DNA of 64,000 bases. Source: Alphaproteobacteria bacterium (lineage in GTDB: Bacteria > Pseudomonadota > Alphaproteobacteria > UBA9219). A program made the translations under genes and the position numbers. Under the pieces are notes generated by a model. That model was not told the DNA's origin and made no database searches. It saw only the letters and a program-made list of their open reading frames with translations. Positions within the stretch are counted from its first letter, which is position 1. Each line of letters begins with the position of its first letter. This document shows positions 15,601-23,078 of this stretch, one piece after another. The stretch is taken from positions 1 through 64,000 of the forward strand of contig JAFALY010000029.1 of NCBI GenBank assembly GCA_019233975.1. The letters are read 5' to 3'.

Positions 15601-16078
15601 GCTTCTGACAACCAGCAGTATCGAATTTATCCCTGCGCTTCTGACCAACCGCAACGCGACTTATCAATTCCGCGCGCTCGGCAACGGGCAGAGCCTGGGC
15701 GACGTTCAGGATGTCAACGCGACCCTATCGCTTGCCACGCTGCGCCCCTTTGCCCCGGTTGCAGTCAAGGGCCAGCGGGCCAGCGGGGCAGGCACCGACC
15801 TGACCCTGTCATGGGTGCGCCGCGCGCGCATCAATGCGGAATGGGTCGATTATATCGATGTGCCGCTGGATGAAATGCAGGAACAGTATGACGTGGAAGT
15901 CGTCAATGGCGGCACAGTCATACGAACATTCAGTTCCATTACGACCAGCAGCGTCATTTACACCGCCGCCGAGCAAAGCAGTGATTGGGGTGCTTCTATC
16001 CCCGCCAGCTTTACACTCAATATCTATCAGCTCGGCACCTGCTATGGCCGCGGCGCGGCGGCAACCGTCACAGTTTAA
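12647..16078 (+). CDS. Megatron-like tail tip protein (GTA g15 equivalent)
   Basis: A 1143-residue tail protein equivalent to GTA g15. The N-terminus is a hydrophobic Gly/Ala-rich helix (residues about 5-45), followed by a GPRLASLTVQDSRYGAGIPRVYG in parts, YTYSVHCAVGIAAGPI, and further on the phage-tail-3-like half: GYIVAEPMSARAAIEPLQ, PRVINLDYIDASRDYE, the TAKRVAEARLFALWAERD helix, and NLLRGRRGTEFAT. The middle, about residues 270-600, does not show the TIM-barrel glycosidase motifs of RcGTA g15. Instead it has propeller-like strands (DWALSPDGRMVAIMMM, QIAWLDNTHLVLPDVSG). It is somewhat shorter than RcGTA g15. It binds or penetrates the cell envelope. Confidence 0.85.
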   Translation: MASIVLQTVGAGVGNALVPGLGSTFFGALGRAAGGLIDNGLGIGTQVTGPRLASLTVQDSRYGAGIPRVYGQARVAGNVIWASDLMQATHQSGLSGGKGGLSGSGASATIYTYSVHCAVGIAAGPIGGITTIWADSTVIYQNGVWTSGLIDSATLYTGTTTQAPDSFMQSMLGSANVPAYRGMAYIVLENLQLANFGNRLPNLTFEIAAPQSSTTNLSLLGSSFVPFGQPVQTTNYAGMQPIALAGSARAVSTVLVGGYNPMPPSTNIELIVSAYDVTGDAPALLETHQCVIPTTQPYDGDWALSPDGRMVAIMMMDSLSTNATVTLYDTEARQFGATLFFPALTSLAVRQIAWLDNTHLVLPDVSGGVWGVHVLQRAGLGLIHLGFNGVWGAGSATTRAPLCRAQFTRFAGGLLACMSDYVGPGGFTALYGVTLMWQYGALVVGTPYTITSGLSGITAGATAYLLNTAADEYTICYGNISGFGLLSFVPTTTGASLTRPWQWIVPGFGNAATQLPLFYGDRIVMAQGDMSGLSCHLTDVMLTSGSFAIGSYNLVTTTGTNGVSTQGIALDYGRFLLAPVQATASVPNMYILPRQVLGQGLDGIVGDILTRAGYVSGDFDVTALSGSDVQGYIVAEPMSARAAIEPLQLYAPFDLVETSGLLRAILRHDTADVAIPSGEWRATAENKPAPPALQTVRAQESELPRVINLDYIDASRDYEINSQSARRIVTQSLAVQKINLPVVTNSATAKRVAEARLFALWAERDLVRLSISGAWMALDVGDVVDLGNGALLRVSRIQQAGHLLSIEGFYVYVDAYESAAVADTGLVAQSPPSLANSGCSLTILDIPLLRGADNQPGYYIAVSALDGWRGGQLWRAADGVNYSAVADLPLAATAGFAVTALANGSSYYMDNVNSVTVQAASGSLSSCSLTDLLNGANAALLGQEIIQFQTATLTGPGLYVLGNLLRGRRGTEFATTVHVVGENFTLLTTSSIEFIPALLTNRNATYQFRALGNGQSLGDVQDVNATLSLATLRPFAPVAVKGQRASGAGTDLTLSWVRRARINAEWVDYIDVPLDEMQEQYDVEVVNGGTVIRTFSSITTSSVIYTAAEQSSDWGASIPASFTLNIYQLGTCYGRGAAATVTV

Positions 16079-16087
16079 GGAGAGTTT

Positions 16088-16681
16088 ATGACCACAACAC
16101 CCAATCTGGCGTTGACGTATATCGCCACATCACAGGCGCAAAAAGAAATGACGCATAACGCGGCGCTGAACGACCTGGATTTCGTCGCGAACATATCCGT
16201 CATCGACCATACTTTATCAACGCCGCCCGCTTCGCCCAACACGGGCGACAGTTATATTGTTGCCGCCTCACCAACCGGCGTGTGGACGGGCTATGCCAAT
16301 GCGGTCGCCGGTTATTATGGGGGCTGGGTGTTTAAAACGCCCTTGGCCGGGTGGACGGCATGGGCACGCAACGACAGCCGCCTTTTATACTACAACGGCA
16401 CGACCTGGTCATTACTGGCAACGCCCGCCTATGACGCGACATTCAGCTGGACGCCCGGCACCATCACGACCGCTTCCGGCCTGACGTCATCCGCCGTGAC
16501 GCTGACAAACGCGGCTTTGGGTGACTTTGTTCTTGTGACGGCCCCGTATGATTTACAGGGACTTTCCGCCACGGCCTATGTCAATGCTGCCGGTAACGTC
16601 AAAGTCAGGCTGAACAATTTGACAGGCGCATCTGTCACACTGGCGGCAGGCACATGGCGCGTGCGCGTGCTTAAGGCTTAG
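16088..16681 (+). CDS. DUF2793 phage tail-associated protein
   Basis: A 197-residue DUF2793 protein. The conserved start TPNLALTYIATSQAQKEMTH with NAALNDLDF is diagnostic, followed by GDSYIVAASPTGVWTGYANA, and GGWVFKTPLAGWTAW-RND. The C-terminal 60 residues form a separate beta domain (VLVTAPYDLQGLSATAYVNA). Such proteins follow the megatron gene in alphaproteobacterial prophages and are regarded as tail-fibre or receptor-binding parts; the exact role is unknown. Confidence 0.9.
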   Translation: MTTTPNLALTYIATSQAQKEMTHNAALNDLDFVANISVIDHTLSTPPASPNTGDSYIVAASPTGVWTGYANAVAGYYGGWVFKTPLAGWTAWARNDSRLLYYNGTTWSLLATPAYDATFSWTPGTITTASGLTSSAVTLTNAALGDFVLVTAPYDLQGLSATAYVNAAGNVKVRLNNLTGASVTLAAGTWRVRVLKA

Positions 16682-16684
16682 AAC

Positions 16685-16960
16685 ATGACAATTGATGACC
16701 TACTGGATCGCCGCGCACCGCTGGCGGTCATGGCGGCCGTGTGCCTGCAAATTGCGACCATCGTGTGGTGGGCCGCCACGCGCGACAGCGATACGCGTTT
16801 TCTGCAAACCCGCATTGAGCAACTGGAGCAGCACACGGGGGAGCATCAGCAGGTCGAGATGCAGATGATCGAGCGTCTGGCCCGCATCGAGGAAAAGCTG
16901 AACGCGCAGGCGACGCTTCTGGATCATATCGACAAACAACAAACAGGGATGAGGCGTTAA
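16685..16960 (+). CDS. Small membrane protein with coiled coil, lysis-module accessory
   Basis: A 91-residue protein with one N-terminal membrane segment (APLAVMAAVCLQIATIVWWA) and a cytoplasmic or periplasmic coiled coil (RIEQLEQHTGEH; IERLARIEEKLNAQATLLDHI). It lies between the DUF2793 gene and the endolysin, overlapping the latter by one base (TAATG). It could be a holin or antiholin accessory; the sequence alone cannot tell. Confidence 0.6.
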   Translation: MTIDDLLDRRAPLAVMAAVCLQIATIVWWAATRDSDTRFLQTRIEQLEQHTGEHQQVEMQMIERLARIEEKLNAQATLLDHIDKQQTGMRR

Positions 16961-17496
16961 TGCCAAACGACATACGAACCAACTGGTCTGGTGCAGCCGA
17001 CAATCTGTTCGTTCGCCGGACGAACGATGCAGGTATCGGACTTATCAAGGACTATGAAGGGTTGCATCTGAAGCCCTATCTTTGCCCGGCGCGGGTTTGG
17101 AGTATTGGCTATGGACACACACGCGGCGTTTATACGGGCATGATCGTAACGCCTGCCGAAGCGGATGCGTTGCTGCAACAGGATTTGCGTCTGGTGGAAC
17201 CTGCCGTGCAACGGCTTGTTCGGGTGCCGCTGAATGAAAACCAGTTTGCGGCGCTGGTCAGTTTTACCTTCAATGTGGGTATTGCCAATCTGGAACAATC
17301 AACCCTGCTGCGCCTGCTTAATCGTGGCTGGTATGAACAGGTGCCTGCGCAATTAATGCGATGGAACCGCGCACGGGGTGAGGTTTTGGGCGGGCTCAGT
17401 CGCCGCCGCGCTGCCGAAGCACGATTGTGGAATGTTCGACCCGAAAAATTTCTGCCTGACGCTCCCGCCAATCAACGCCAACGTGAGGAGGCCTGA
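16960..17496 (+). CDS. Phage endolysin, GH24 muramidase
   Basis: A 178-residue lysozyme of glycoside hydrolase family 24, cleaving the glycan strand of peptidoglycan. Catalytic region: E33 in DYEGLHLKPY, C42 in LCPA, then S48 in WSIGYGHT, i.e. an E-x8-C-x5-S layout where Thr is usual at the third place. Further family parts are NENQFAALVSFTFNVG, NRGWYEQVPAQLMRWN and GLSRRRAAEARLW. There is no signal peptide or SAR-type N-terminal anchor, so it needs a holin for export; small membrane proteins flank it on both sides. Confidence 0.93.
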   Translation: MPNDIRTNWSGAADNLFVRRTNDAGIGLIKDYEGLHLKPYLCPARVWSIGYGHTRGVYTGMIVTPAEADALLQQDLRLVEPAVQRLVRVPLNENQFAALVSFTFNVGIANLEQSTLLRLLNRGWYEQVPAQLMRWNRARGEVLGGLSRRRAAEARLWNVRPEKFLPDAPANQRQREEA

Positions 17497-17497
17497 C

Positions 17498-17776
17498 ATG
17501 CCAAATTTTTTACGCATGCTTTTGACCGGCCGTGATAATTTTTCATGGGATATCGCGCGGGTTCTTATGTTTTTGGGCGGCCTTGTTTTTCTGGGCTGCA
17601 CGCTGGTGTCTGTTCTAAAAACCCTGCAATTCGATATGGATAAATTCGGCTATGGGTTCGGCGCGTTGCTGGGCGGCGGCGGCGCAGGCATCGGCGCCAA
17701 GGCGCATGCGGAACCGGATGCCGCCCCCTCACCCTATATAACCCCGCCGGATGACGGCGAAGGCGGCAAGCCATGA
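17498..17776 (+). CDS. Holin-like small membrane protein
   Basis: A 92-residue protein with a hydrophobic segment (RVLMFLGGLVFLGCTLVSVL), a Gly-rich second hydrophobic stretch (FGALLGGGGAGIGAKAHA) and a charged Pro-rich C-terminus. Size, layout and position directly after the endolysin fit a holin or the pocket protein often found with GH24 lysins. The ATG at 17498 follows GTGAGGAG; the frame is open further upstream only as endolysin shadow. It overlaps the next gene by 4 nt. Confidence 0.65.
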   Translation: MPNFLRMLLTGRDNFSWDIARVLMFLGGLVFLGCTLVSVLKTLQFDMDKFGYGFGALLGGGGAGIGAKAHAEPDAAPSPYITPPDDGEGGKP

Positions 17777-18162
17777 CACTCAACGGCATTCTGGGCATCA
17801 TTGCCGCTGCCGTGATGCTGATATTGGTGACCAGCATCATATGGCTTTTGCTGGCAAACGCGCATCTGCGGGCGCAGATCGCAACCCTGCAGGGGCATAT
17901 TTCGGCCTGTACCATCGCCAATCAGGATATGCGCGATAAAGTGTCGCAACAAAATGCGGCGATTCAGTCATGGCGACATGCGGAGACAGAGCGTGCCGCC
18001 CGTGCAGCGCAAAATCTGCGGCAGGCGCAAAAACGCGCGGCTGTGTGGATGCGGCAGGCGGATGCCTGGCTGAAAATCCAGGTAACGGGCGATGATTGCA
18101 TAGCGGCACAAAAACTTGTGGGTGATTTTGCTGCGCAGAATGCAGCAGAGAATATGCCATGA
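17773..18162 (+). CDS. Rz-like inner-membrane spanin
   Basis: A 129-residue protein with one N-terminal membrane anchor (GIIAAAVMLILVTSIIWLLLA) followed by a long periplasmic coiled coil (AQIATLQGHIS; RHAETERAARAAQNLRQAQK). This is the i-spanin layout. Together with the overlapping lipoprotein gene it forms the pair that fuses inner and outer membranes in the last step of phage lysis of Gram-negative hosts. ATGA overlaps at both ends show tight coupling. Spanins are too diverse for assignment by sequence; the call rests on topology and the lipobox gene next to it. Confidence 0.75.
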   Translation: MTLNGILGIIAAAVMLILVTSIIWLLLANAHLRAQIATLQGHISACTIANQDMRDKVSQQNAAIQSWRHAETERAARAAQNLRQAQKRAAVWMRQADAWLKIQVTGDDCIAAQKLVGDFAAQNAAENMP

Positions 18163-18419
18163 AGTGGTTTTGTCTTGCATCGTTATGGCTCACCGCCTGT
18201 GGCGTGCAACAGCCGGCGGTTCTTTATCATCCGGTGGTGGCCGATATACCGCTACGCGTCGCATGCATCACGCCCGCCATTATACCGCCCGATTGGCCAA
18301 CCGCACATCTGAAACCGGACACGCCTTTGCGGCAGTCTATCGGTGTGTTGCTGGCCGATATCGACCGCCGCAAAGCCTATGAAGCGCAATTGACGGCAGC
18401 GCTCGCGGCCTGTCGCTAA
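18159..18419 (+). CDS. Rz1-like outer-membrane spanin lipoprotein
   Basis: An 86-residue lipoprotein: signal peptide MKWFCLASLWLTAC with lipobox LTAC and the lipid-carrying Cys14, then a Pro-containing periplasmic stretch (PAIIPPDWPT) and a C-terminal helix. It overlaps the Rz-like gene by 4 nt (ATGA). Short Pro-containing lipoprotein plus coiled-coil anchor is the classic two-component spanin arrangement. A complete lysis set shows that release by lysis is encoded here. Confidence 0.78.
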   Translation: MKWFCLASLWLTACGVQQPAVLYHPVVADIPLRVACITPAIIPPDWPTAHLKPDTPLRQSIGVLLADIDRRKAYEAQLTAALAACR

Positions 18420-18463
18420 GACCCATTTCCAAACTTTCTCTAACCAAAGGAGCAATCTGAACA

Positions 18464-19567
18464 ATGACCGATACATCCTATAACCCCGGCTTTGCGCCTT
18501 ATGCGCGTTGGTCGGTTGAGCAGGCCCCCGTGCCTGCAACCACGCATAATCTGCCTACAAGCATTGCCGCCAGTGGCACCGTGCAAACCAGCCTGATCGT
18601 CACCGAAGGGTTTACGCTTATCTCGGCAGGTCTGACATCAACACAGGCGGGCACACTGTCGATCCAGCGCTATCTGGATGCGGGCGGTGCGGTGCCTCAA
18701 GGAGCGGCTGTCAGTGTCGCGCTTACAGCGAATAGTGCCGCGAACCTTGATGTTCTGGATGGCAAACCTTTTGCGTCCTTCATTCTGACTGTGACGAACA
18801 GCAACGGCTCAAGTGCGGCGACGTTAAATAACTTTGCCTTGCTGTTGCAGACCAGCGCTTCAAACAGCCCGAACACAGGTGTCGCGAATAACACGGTATC
18901 CGTGTCTGGACAGGCAAAAATTATCGTGACGGATCCCACGACTGGTAATGGCGCGCTTGTTACCGCCTTTCATAATGCAGACAATCAATCGCTTGGCACC
19001 GTCTATGGCATCATGACTGGCGGCGTTGACCAGTTGCTGAACGGCAGCGGTAATCTGGACCGCAAACGCGGCGTTGCGGGCGATGGCATGGCAGGCACAG
19101 GTCTGGCTGCCGAAGTACCTATGCTCTGGAACGGCACGAGCTATGACCGCGCACCCGGCTCTGCCGCAAATGGTATGAAGGTGCAGGTCGGCAACTCTGT
19201 CGCAGTCACAGGTACATTCTGGCAGGCCACGCAGCCCGTCAGCGGTACGTTTTGGCAAACAACGCAACCGGTGTCGCTTACGGGCAATGCCGCGACGGAT
19301 GGCTCTACAACGCTGACGACCGGTGGCACGGCGCAAAACCTGTTTGGCGGAACGGTGCCCACCAATGGCTATGCCATTTGTAACCCCGATCCCAGTAATG
19401 ATCTGTGGGTGTCCGACAGCACAACCGCTGCCGCTAATGGCGTGGGCAGCATCCGTGTTGCCGCCAATGGCGGTTATTACGCGACCGAAGCAGGTCAGCG
19501 CCCCCTGGGTGCCGTCAGTGTCTATGGCGCGACAACCGGTCAGAAAATTACAGCGAGGAGATGGTAA
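18464..19567 (+). CDS. Phage structural protein, probable tail fibre or adhesin
   Basis: A 367-residue Thr/Ser/Ala/Gly-rich beta protein. Parts: LPTSIAASGTVQTSLIVTEG, GTLSIQRYLDAGGAVPQGAA, then a FWQATQPVSGTFWQTTQPVS repeat of the VTGTFWQ-TQPV type, common in phage tail and baseplate-appendage proteins. No enzymatic motif is visible. It follows the spanin genes and precedes the Gly-rich protein by one base, suggesting they act together at the receptor-binding tip. Confidence 0.65.
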   Translation: MTDTSYNPGFAPYARWSVEQAPVPATTHNLPTSIAASGTVQTSLIVTEGFTLISAGLTSTQAGTLSIQRYLDAGGAVPQGAAVSVALTANSAANLDVLDGKPFASFILTVTNSNGSSAATLNNFALLLQTSASNSPNTGVANNTVSVSGQAKIIVTDPTTGNGALVTAFHNADNQSLGTVYGIMTGGVDQLLNGSGNLDRKRGVAGDGMAGTGLAAEVPMLWNGTSYDRAPGSAANGMKVQVGNSVAVTGTFWQATQPVSGTFWQTTQPVSLTGNAATDGSTTLTTGGTAQNLFGGTVPTNGYAICNPDPSNDLWVSDSTTAAANGVGSIRVAANGGYYATEAGQRPLGAVSVYGATTGQKITARRW

Positions 19568-19568
19568 G

Positions 19569-20483
19569 ATGACGTTATTTAATCCTCCTTCCAATTCGCG
19601 TTTTACGCGCTTTACATCCAGCGGCACCTACACGCCCCTTTCCTCCAGCAAATGTTTTCTGGTTGAGGTTTTGGGCGCAGGCGGTGGCGGCGGCGGTGGC
19701 GGCGCCTATAATTCTGGCACAGCTTCATCCGGCGGCGCCGGAGGGGCAGGCGGTGCCCGTGCTATGGCACAATTCTCGACAACCGACATAACCGGTGCCG
19801 TAACCGTCACGATTGGTGCAGGCGGCACATCTGGCGCAGGCGCTGTCAGCGCGGGCAATGCCGGTGTTGCTGGTGGCAGTGGTGGCACCTCCAGCTTTGG
19901 TGCATTGCTTATGGCCTATGGCGGCGGCGGCGGTTCCGGTGGCTCGTCCGCAGGTTCTTCGGCGGGCGGCGGGGGTGCTGGTGTTGCGGGCGGCGGCGGT
20001 AATGGCAGCGTTGGCTCCAGCGGCAGCGGTGGCAATGGCGGCGGCCAGGGTGGCGGCAATGGTTCTGCTTCCAGTGACACATCCGGCTGGATGCCGTCCG
20101 CAGGCGGCGGTACCGCTGTTGGCGCTGCCGGAAACAAAGCCGGGTGCGCACCCTATTCCCCGACCGGCGGCGGCGCGGGTGCCGGTGTAGCGTCCACGCC
20201 TGCTGCTTTATCTGGCGGCTCAGGTGGAACTAACGTTACCAACACGTCTGCAACCGGTGGTTCGGGTGGTGCGTCTGGCACATCCGGCACGGCTGGTGCC
20301 AGTGTTACCTATGGCTCCGGCGGCGGTGGTGCTGGTGGTGGTAACGGCACCTCAACCACAGGTGGCGCAGGCGGCGCTGGTGGTAATGCTGGCGGCGGTG
20401 GTGGGGGCGGTGGTTCCGGCCTGACTGGCGGCGGTAATGGCGGTGCGGGAGGCCGTGGCGAAATCAGGGTATGGGAGTGGTAA
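19569..20483 (+). CDS. Glycine-rich tail adhesin-like protein
   Basis: A 304-residue protein with a 45-residue N-terminal beta part (TRFTSSGTYTPLSSSKCFLV) and then some 240 residues of Gly-rich repeats, with runs of up to eight Gly, ending GGRGEIRVWEW. The start (FTSSGTYTP followed by VEVLGAGGGGGG) and the aromatic C-terminus match the glycine-rich domain family of phage and bacterial surface proteins. Polyglycine-II bundles of this kind form the receptor-binding tip in phage S16 gp38. The ATG at 19569 lies 1 nt after the preceding stop. Confidence 0.75.
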   Translation: MTLFNPPSNSRFTRFTSSGTYTPLSSSKCFLVEVLGAGGGGGGGGAYNSGTASSGGAGGAGGARAMAQFSTTDITGAVTVTIGAGGTSGAGAVSAGNAGVAGGSGGTSSFGALLMAYGGGGGSGGSSAGSSAGGGGAGVAGGGGNGSVGSSGSGGNGGGQGGGNGSASSDTSGWMPSAGGGTAVGAAGNKAGCAPYSPTGGGAGAGVASTPAALSGGSGGTNVTNTSATGGSGGASGTSGTAGASVTYGSGGGGAGGGNGTSTTGGAGGAGGNAGGGGGGGGSGLTGGGNGGAGGRGEIRVWEW

Positions 20484-20484
20484 T

Positions 20485-20652
20485 ATGCGTTATGCCGTCA
20501 TTACACAAACCGAACAGGCCCTGAACGGCCAAATGGTCCCGGTGGGTACAGTCGTCAACGTCATTCTGCTGGATGACATAACGGCCTACGCAACACTTAC
20601 CGGCACACAGTTAGAGCCGTCAAATACCCTGAATATCGGGGATATGACCTAA
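20485..20652 (+). CDS. Small terminal protein of the phage operon
   Basis: A 55-residue protein (MRYAVITQTEQALNGQMVPV and a C-terminal NTLNIGDMT). It starts one base after the glycine-rich gene stop and ends just before a terminator, so it is the last gene of the phage transcript. No family is recognised. It could be a tail-fibre cap or chaperone; that is a guess. Confidence 0.65.
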   Translation: MRYAVITQTEQALNGQMVPVGTVVNVILLDDITAYATLTGTQLEPSNTLNIGDMT

Positions 20653-20668
20653 ATCAAACACCATTATT

Positions 20669-20690
20669 AAACACCAGGGGGGTGTTTTGC
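20669..20690 (+). terminator. Terminator closing the phage operon
   Basis: AAACACC/GGTGTTT, a 7-bp stem with a 5-nt loop followed by a short T run. It marks the right edge of the phage transcript; core genes start 90 bp further. No attachment-site repeat was seen. Confidence 0.75.
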
Positions 20691-20778
20691 TTGTTCCGGG
20701 ACCTGTTTTAATCCCCTCGACATCAGGCAGAGATGGGATTATTTTCCCGCATCATATGACAAGCTAGGGAACACCCCC

Positions 20779-21324
20779 ATGAATGGTTTTGAATTCAATA
20801 AAATTATGGCTGCCGTCATCGCGGCGCTGCTGATCGGTAACCTCGCGAACTTCATCGCGCACAAAGTCGTGTCGCCCACCATGCTTGAAAAGAATGTCTA
20901 TGTGGTCGAAGGCGTTGGTGCCGTCGGCACGGCTCAGGCGGCCACAGCGGCTCCTGCCGGTCCGGCCCCGATTGAACCGTTGTTGGCCAAGGCCGATATT
21001 GCAGCGGGGCAGAAAACTGCCCGTGTTTGCGGTACCTGCCACAGCTTTAACAAGGGCGAAGCCGCCAAGATCGGCCCGAACCTTTATGGTGTGATCGGCG
21101 GGCCGCACGCGCATCAGGAAGGTTACAGCTATTCCGATGGCATGACCGCGCTGAAGGGCAAGGTCTGGGATTTCGCCGCGCTGAATGAATTCCTGTTCGC
21201 GCCGCGTAATACCGTCTCTGGCACGAAGATGAGCTTTGCCGGTCTGAAGAATGATCAAGACCGCGCAAACGTCATCGCGTGGCTGAACACGCAGTCCGAC
21301 AAACCGTTGGCGTTGCCGAAGTAA
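20779..21324 (+). CDS. Membrane-anchored class I cytochrome c
   Basis: A 181-residue cytochrome of the c552/CycM type, carrying electrons between the bc1 complex and terminal oxidases. An uncleaved N-terminal anchor (IMAAVIAALLIGNLANFIA) is followed by an Ala/Pro linker (residues 50-65). The haem-binding site is CGTCH (C84, C87, H88), followed by GPNLYGVIG, and the second axial ligand is probably the Met in GTKMSFAG. Family length is normal for the tethered form. It is preceded by AGGGAACACCCCC and has only 7 nt to the next gene, so they may be co-transcribed. Confidence 0.92.
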   Translation: MNGFEFNKIMAAVIAALLIGNLANFIAHKVVSPTMLEKNVYVVEGVGAVGTAQAATAAPAGPAPIEPLLAKADIAAGQKTARVCGTCHSFNKGEAAKIGPNLYGVIGGPHAHQEGYSYSDGMTALKGKVWDFAALNEFLFAPRNTVSGTKMSFAGLKNDQDRANVIAWLNTQSDKPLALPK

Positions 21325-21331
21325 AGCGCCC

Positions 21332-22336
21332 ATGCTGCGCTGGGCCGCCTTTTTCGGCCTTCTCGGTCTTTTTGTCGCAACCGGCCTTATTGTCTGGAGC
21401 GGGTATGACGCCCTTGTCGCCGCGCTCCAGACGGCTGGTTGGGGCATTTTATGGACCAGCCTTTTCCATCTCGTCTCCATGCTTGCCTGCGTTATCGGCT
21501 GGCGCGCGCTTATGCCCGGACGCAAACGCATCAGCATTCCCTTCCTATATTACGTGCTGTGGCTCAGGGCCGCCGTCAACAACTTGATGCCCGTCGCCCG
21601 CATTGGCGGCGAGATTGTCGCCGTACGTGTGATGGTCAAGCACCGTTTCCGCCGTTCCATCGCTGTCGCTTCCACCGTTGTGGAGCTGACATCTTCCGTC
21701 ATCGCGGTTTTCATCTTCGATATTCTGGGCATCGGCCTTTTCGCGCTGCATGTAACCAATCACGATCTCGGCCTGAAACTGCTGGCCGGATTACTGATTT
21801 CCGTTCCGCCGATCGCCGCCATGGTTTACGTGCAGAAGCTCGGCTTTTTCGGTGTTCTTGATAAAATTTTTACCGTCATGTTGCGCGACACCTGGAAGGA
21901 TATCGTCAACAACCGCTTTGCAGGTAGTGTGGCGATGCTCGACCGCGCGGTGCACAGCCTTTATCGCCGTTACGGCAATGTGGTTTTTTGCACTGTGTGG
22001 CAATTTATCGCCTGGGCGCTGGGTGCGGTTGAGATCGGGCTCGGTCTGCATTATCTCGGCCATCCGCTCGACTGGACAGAATGTGTGATGGTTGAGGCGC
22101 TCATTCAGGCCTCCGCCAGCATCGCATTTGCTGTACCCGGGGCGATCGGTGTGCAGGAGGCGGGCTTTGTCTTTTTTGGCGGTATGCTGGGTCTGCCGCG
22201 CGAAACTGCGCTGGCGCTTGCGGTTATCCGTCGCTGCCGCGACCTGATTATCTATGTGCCGGGGCTTTTGGTGTGGCAGGCGCAGGAAGGCCGCTGGCTC
22301 TTCTCCCGTTCCGCGCCGCAACAGATTGATGGATAA
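21332..22336 (+). CDS. HpnL-like / lysylphosphatidylglycerol synthase-type membrane protein
   Basis: A 334-residue integral membrane protein of the lysylphosphatidylglycerol synthetase transmembrane family (UPF0104; TIGR03476 HpnL group in bacteria with hopanoids). About eight membrane segments; family marks are LRAAVNNLMPVARIGGEIVA, then STVVELTSSVI near the third segment and AVPGAIGVQEAGFVFFGGML near the end. It lacks the soluble synthetase half, so it is more likely a lipid flippase or transporter. The start at 21332 lies 7 nt after the cytochrome gene. Confidence 0.85.
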   Translation: MLRWAAFFGLLGLFVATGLIVWSGYDALVAALQTAGWGILWTSLFHLVSMLACVIGWRALMPGRKRISIPFLYYVLWLRAAVNNLMPVARIGGEIVAVRVMVKHRFRRSIAVASTVVELTSSVIAVFIFDILGIGLFALHVTNHDLGLKLLAGLLISVPPIAAMVYVQKLGFFGVLDKIFTVMLRDTWKDIVNNRFAGSVAMLDRAVHSLYRRYGNVVFCTVWQFIAWALGAVEIGLGLHYLGHPLDWTECVMVEALIQASASIAFAVPGAIGVQEAGFVFFGGMLGLPRETALALAVIRRCRDLIIYVPGLLVWQAQEGRWLFSRSAPQQIDG

Positions 22337-22399
22337 AGCCTTTCCATCCCCCTGTTCCCCGCGTTGATTTGCCATTATAGTCGCCCGGAAGGAAGGCTC

Positions 22400-23041
22400 A
22401 TGGTCGATATACCGCCGTTGACGATACTTGAAGAATTTGTGCTGCTGGCGCTGGATGAAGCGACGGGCGCGTTCCACATCGTGCCGCGCAGCCGTCTTGA
22501 CCTCGCCACCGCTGGCGCTGTCCTGATGGATCTGATGCGCTGGCGCCGACTGGATTACGACCTGCGCAATATCTATGTTACGGACGTTCTGCCCATTGGC
22601 GACGATATACTCGACCCCATTTTGCAAATGCTGGCGATCGCACCGCAATTGACACAACATCCCATCGCCGAATGGATCGACCTGTTGACGCCCGAAGCCA
22701 TGACACTGCGCGTGCGCGCGCTGCGGCGTTTGGATCAACGCGGCATTATCCACCGCGAAAATGACAAGATTTTATGGACCTATGGCGAAAGACGCTATCC
22801 GGTTCTGGCGGATCGGGAAGTGCGCGAAGTGAAGGCGCGCCTGCTGGCGCTATGCGTGGATGGCGCTTTGCCTCTGCCTGCGGATGCGGCGCTGATGGCC
22901 TTGGCGGACTCGGTCGGTTTGATGCGGCTGTTTATGGGGGATGCTGTCTATGAAAAGGCGCGCGCCCGTATTCGGGAGGTTGCCAAAACAGACCTGATTG
23001 GCCAGGCGCTGGCGGGGCTGGCGGCGGCCCGCGCTTATTGA
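22400..23041 (+). CDS. GPP34 (GOLPH3-like) family protein
   Basis: A 213-residue soluble protein of the GPP34/Golgi phosphoprotein 3 family, in eukaryotes a phosphoinositide-binding adaptor; the bacterial role is unknown. The start MVDIPPLTILEEFVLLALDE, then RLDLATAGAVLMDLM, RRLDQRGIIH and FPD-like YPVLADREV fit the family's helical layout. The ATG at 22400 follows GGAAGG; upstream codons read as non-coding. It lies between a lipid-family membrane protein and a membrane-anchored protein, so a membrane-lipid adaptor role is possible but unproven. Confidence 0.8.
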   Translation: MVDIPPLTILEEFVLLALDEATGAFHIVPRSRLDLATAGAVLMDLMRWRRLDYDLRNIYVTDVLPIGDDILDPILQMLAIAPQLTQHPIAEWIDLLTPEAMTLRVRALRRLDQRGIIHRENDKILWTYGERRYPVLADREVREVKARLLALCVDGALPLPADAALMALADSVGLMRLFMGDAVYEKARARIREVAKTDLIGQALAGLAAARAY

Positions 23042-23078
23042 TAGAACGGTGTTCGCGGCAATGATGGGGAACAAACCA

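Noticed and set aside
19323-19568. Longer start for the glycine-rich adhesin
   Set aside because: The upstream in-frame part lies within the preceding structural gene; ATG 19569 directly follows its stop.
19680-20460. CRISPR-like or tandem DNA repeat array
   Set aside because: The repetitiveness comes from glycine codons within a coding sequence; there is no repeat-spacer order.
1-20652. Functional gene transfer agent
   Set aside because: The head and baseplate genes are of GTA type, but tube and tape-measure genes are missing, a lysis set and toxin cargo are attached, and the left end is outside the window. Defective or unusual prophage is equally possible.
21791-22753. 320-codon antisense frame across the HpnL-like and GPP34 genes
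   Set aside because: It spans two well-supported genes and shows no protein-like pattern.
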